From Janthinobacterium sp. 67 (GTDB taxonomy: Bacteria > Pseudomonadota > Gammaproteobacteria > Burkholderiales > Burkholderiaceae_D): a stretch of DNA of 64,000 nucleotides. Positions 62,540 through 64,000 of this stretch are shown piece after piece; position 1 is the stretch's first letter, and each line of letters opens with the position of its first letter. The stretch is taken from contig NZ_PGES01000001.1 of assembly GCF_002797895.1 (NCBI RefSeq), forward strand, positions 2,232,001 to 2,296,000, written 5' to 3'. The notes below the pieces were generated by a model. That model was not told the DNA's origin, did not search any database, and saw only the letters and a list, made by a program, of their open reading frames with translations. A program made the position numbers and the translations under genes.

Positions 62540-63941
62540 GCCAGGTCCGTATGCAGTAATGCATCAGGAGCAGGTCACGGCAATATCCCCCGGTGCCGCG
62601 CACAGCGGCGTACGCTTGGGGATGCGCATTGGGGGCGTGTCGGCCATCGCACCTGGTACGGTGATACTTGAGCGCAGTCTTGAGAAGGAAGCCTTGGCGC
62701 TGGACGCCATCGCAATGGCTCTGTTGCAGTACACCCCAGAGGTGACGCTTCAAGACGATTTCTCTATCCTGATGGATGTGAGCGCCAGCCTGCGTTTATT
62801 CAAAGGGCCGCATGCCATCTGTAGTGCCATAGCTCGCAGTATCGCTGCGCTGGGTTTCACCGCGCGCCTTGGCGCAGCGCCTACCGCGCAAGGCGCGTGG
62901 CTGCTTGCGCGGAGTTTTCGCCGCAAAGGTACCGTGTTCCGCCGGCGCGCGCTGACTATGAAATCGCTGGAACGCTTGCTCGACAGACTGCCGTGCGGAT
63001 TGCTTCCCGCCGCCGCGGCATACGACGAATGGCTGGCCGGCATTGGAGCCAAGAACCTCGGCGCATTGCAACGTCTGCCACGCACAGGCCTACTTCGACG
63101 CACTAGCAAGGACCTGCTTGCGGACCTCGACCGAGCGTATGGCCAGGCGCCGGAGATGTTCGAGTGGATTAAGGTCCCGTTGACGTTCTCCGAACGGGTT
63201 GAGACCTTCGACCGTATCGAACATGCTGATGCACTGTTGCATGGCGCGACGCGACTTATCCTCCAACTCGTGGGTTGGCTGACGTCACTCCAACAGGCGG
63301 TCCGTGTTTTCACCATTGTTTTGGAGCATGAGCGCGGGCGTGCGGCGATGCCTCCGACTGAACTCGAAATCGCGCTTGCGGAGCCAGCCTGGCACGAGGC
63401 CCACTTGGTGCGATTACTCAAGGAGCGCCTCAGCAAGGTTGAACTCATCGCGCCAGTTATCGCATTGCGGCTCGACGCCAAAAAAATCGAACCAATGCTT
63501 CCGCCTAACGAGTCCCTGTTCCCAGAGCCAGGTGGGTCGCCACAGGACTTCCATCGGCTGCTGGAGCTGCTTACGGCACGCCTCGGGGCTGAGAACGTGC
63601 TAACGCCGGCGGCAATGCAGGATTACCGGCCCGAGGTCTGCAACGAATGGGTGCCACTTACGGAAAAGTATCGCAAACTGGATGGCGATGAAGTCCTGGA
63701 AGGACGCCCGTTCTGGCTCCTGCCAAAACCGATTCCACTGTTGATGCGTGGCGAGCGGCCGTTCTACGGGAGCCCGTTGAAAATTATTCAAGGTCCGGAG
63801 CGTCTCGAGGCCGGATGGTGGAACGACCAAACGGCGGCACGCGACTATTTCATTGCGCAGGGCACCGACGCGTCCTGCTACTGGGTCTATCTCGAACGGA
63901 CGAAGGAAGCCCGCTGGTATCTGCACGGCCTGTACGCCTGA
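62472..63941 (+). CDS. imuB: Y-family polymerase-like protein ImuB
   Basis: A 489-aa catalytically dead Y-family polymerase homologue. Family marks are GVRLGMRIGGVSAIAP near the start and ILMDVSASLRLFKGP; the usual catalytic acidic trio of DinB (for example the DxD of the palm) is not retained. ImuB links DnaE2 to the sliding clamp; a beta-clamp motif could lie in the C-terminal part but is not certain. Overlaps imuA and is followed three bases later by dnaE2. Confidence 0.9.
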   Translation: MKLLLSVHLPLLPLETLRPSWSEPGPYAVMHQEQVTAISPGAAHSGVRLGMRIGGVSAIAPGTVILERSLEKEALALDAIAMALLQYTPEVTLQDDFSILMDVSASLRLFKGPHAICSAIARSIAALGFTARLGAAPTAQGAWLLARSFRRKGTVFRRRALTMKSLERLLDRLPCGLLPAAAAYDEWLAGIGAKNLGALQRLPRTGLLRRTSKDLLADLDRAYGQAPEMFEWIKVPLTFSERVETFDRIEHADALLHGATRLILQLVGWLTSLQQAVRVFTIVLEHERGRAAMPPTELEIALAEPAWHEAHLVRLLKERLSKVELIAPVIALRLDAKKIEPMLPPNESLFPEPGGSPQDFHRLLELLTARLGAENVLTPAAMQDYRPEVCNEWVPLTEKYRKLDGDEVLEGRPFWLLPKPIPLLMRGERPFYGSPLKIIQGPERLEAGWWNDQTAARDYFIAQGTDASCYWVYLERTKEARWYLHGLYA

Positions 63942-63944
63942 GCC

Positions 63945-64000
63945 ATGAGCGCATCCCACCTTCCATCGCCGGCTCCAGTACTGCCAGACTATGCCGAGCT
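63945..64000 (+). CDS. dnaE2: Error-prone DNA polymerase DnaE2, N-terminal fragment at window edge
   Basis: Only the first 18 codons are visible, ending DYAEL, where DnaE2 proteins start their PHP domain with YAELHCLSNFSFLRG. The position directly after imuB makes the call likely. The rest of the roughly 1,000-residue protein lies beyond the window. Confidence 0.8.
   Translation, partial: MSASHLPSPAPVLPDYAE

Noticed and set aside
20462..64000. Search for the right-hand tRNA-Asn half that would close the large island
   Set aside because: Neither the 5' half of the tRNA nor another copy of the 45-nt 3' half was found by eye, so no right boundary is claimed.

Overview
The window looks like a chromosome segment from a betaproteobacterium of the Oxalobacteraceae (Janthinobacterium/Massilia/Duganella-like). 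This is inferred from the GC-rich backbone, the gene families present (type VI secretion, a Tat-exported GMC sugar dehydrogenase, an H-NS of the short betaproteobacterial kind, an imuA-imuB-dnaE2 cassette) and several tRNA-Asn genes that share one terminator. No 16S or taxon marker is present, so the genus is a guess.

Bases 1-18180 are ordinary backbone. They hold the end of a type VI secretion locus (tssM, an M15 peptidase, a small membrane protein), a small hydrolase/VOC operon, a tRNA-Asn, a GntR regulator, a purine permease, a GtrA protein and a three-gene membrane sugar dehydrogenase. A methyltransferase then stands divergent to a GNAT / aspartyl-hydroxylase-like / sulfotransferase-like operon. 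A second tRNA-Asn, a Dabb protein and a secreted alpha/beta hydrolase follow.

From 18183 the sequence becomes mosaic and often AT-rich. Two 93-bp direct repeats (18183-18275 and 20369-20461) each carry a terminator plus the 3' 45 nt of tRNA-Asn, broken off exactly at the anticodon. They bound a 2.1-kb mini-island with an endonuclease/exonuclease/phosphatase-family protein and a 147-aa protein whose last residues copy the SSB C-terminal tip. Beyond the second repeat lies a large defence island of at least 40 kb whose right end is not visible. It contains: a Lamassu/ABC-three-component system (20861-24292); phage-like genes including a RusA-like resolvase; a protein joining an FtsK-gamma-like domain to a UDG-like domain; a broken beta-repeat gene; an H-NS protein; a PD-(D/E)XK protein; a complete type I Zorya (zorA-zorD, 30774-38985) joined at its 5' end to a truncated hsdM; a type II CBASS operon with two different CD-NTases (39378-45683) and a divergent CapW-type WYL repressor; a type I restriction-modification operon (49247-55529); Kiwa (55616-57138); and several unassigned genes (a HEPN-like protein, a second UDG-like protein, an OST-HTH protein with an EF-hand partner). 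Degenerate direct repeats of about 520 and 240 bp flank the restriction-modification/Kiwa block, suggesting assembly by insertion or recombination between copies.

The window closes with an SOS-box-preceded imuA-imuB-dnaE2 mutagenesis cassette. No integrase, transposase or CRISPR array was found. The most novel points are the SSB-tip protein in the tRNA-bounded mini-island, the second CD-NTase plus DUF6037-like gene in the CBASS operon, the hsdM-zorA junction, and the GESHY-motif protein pair.
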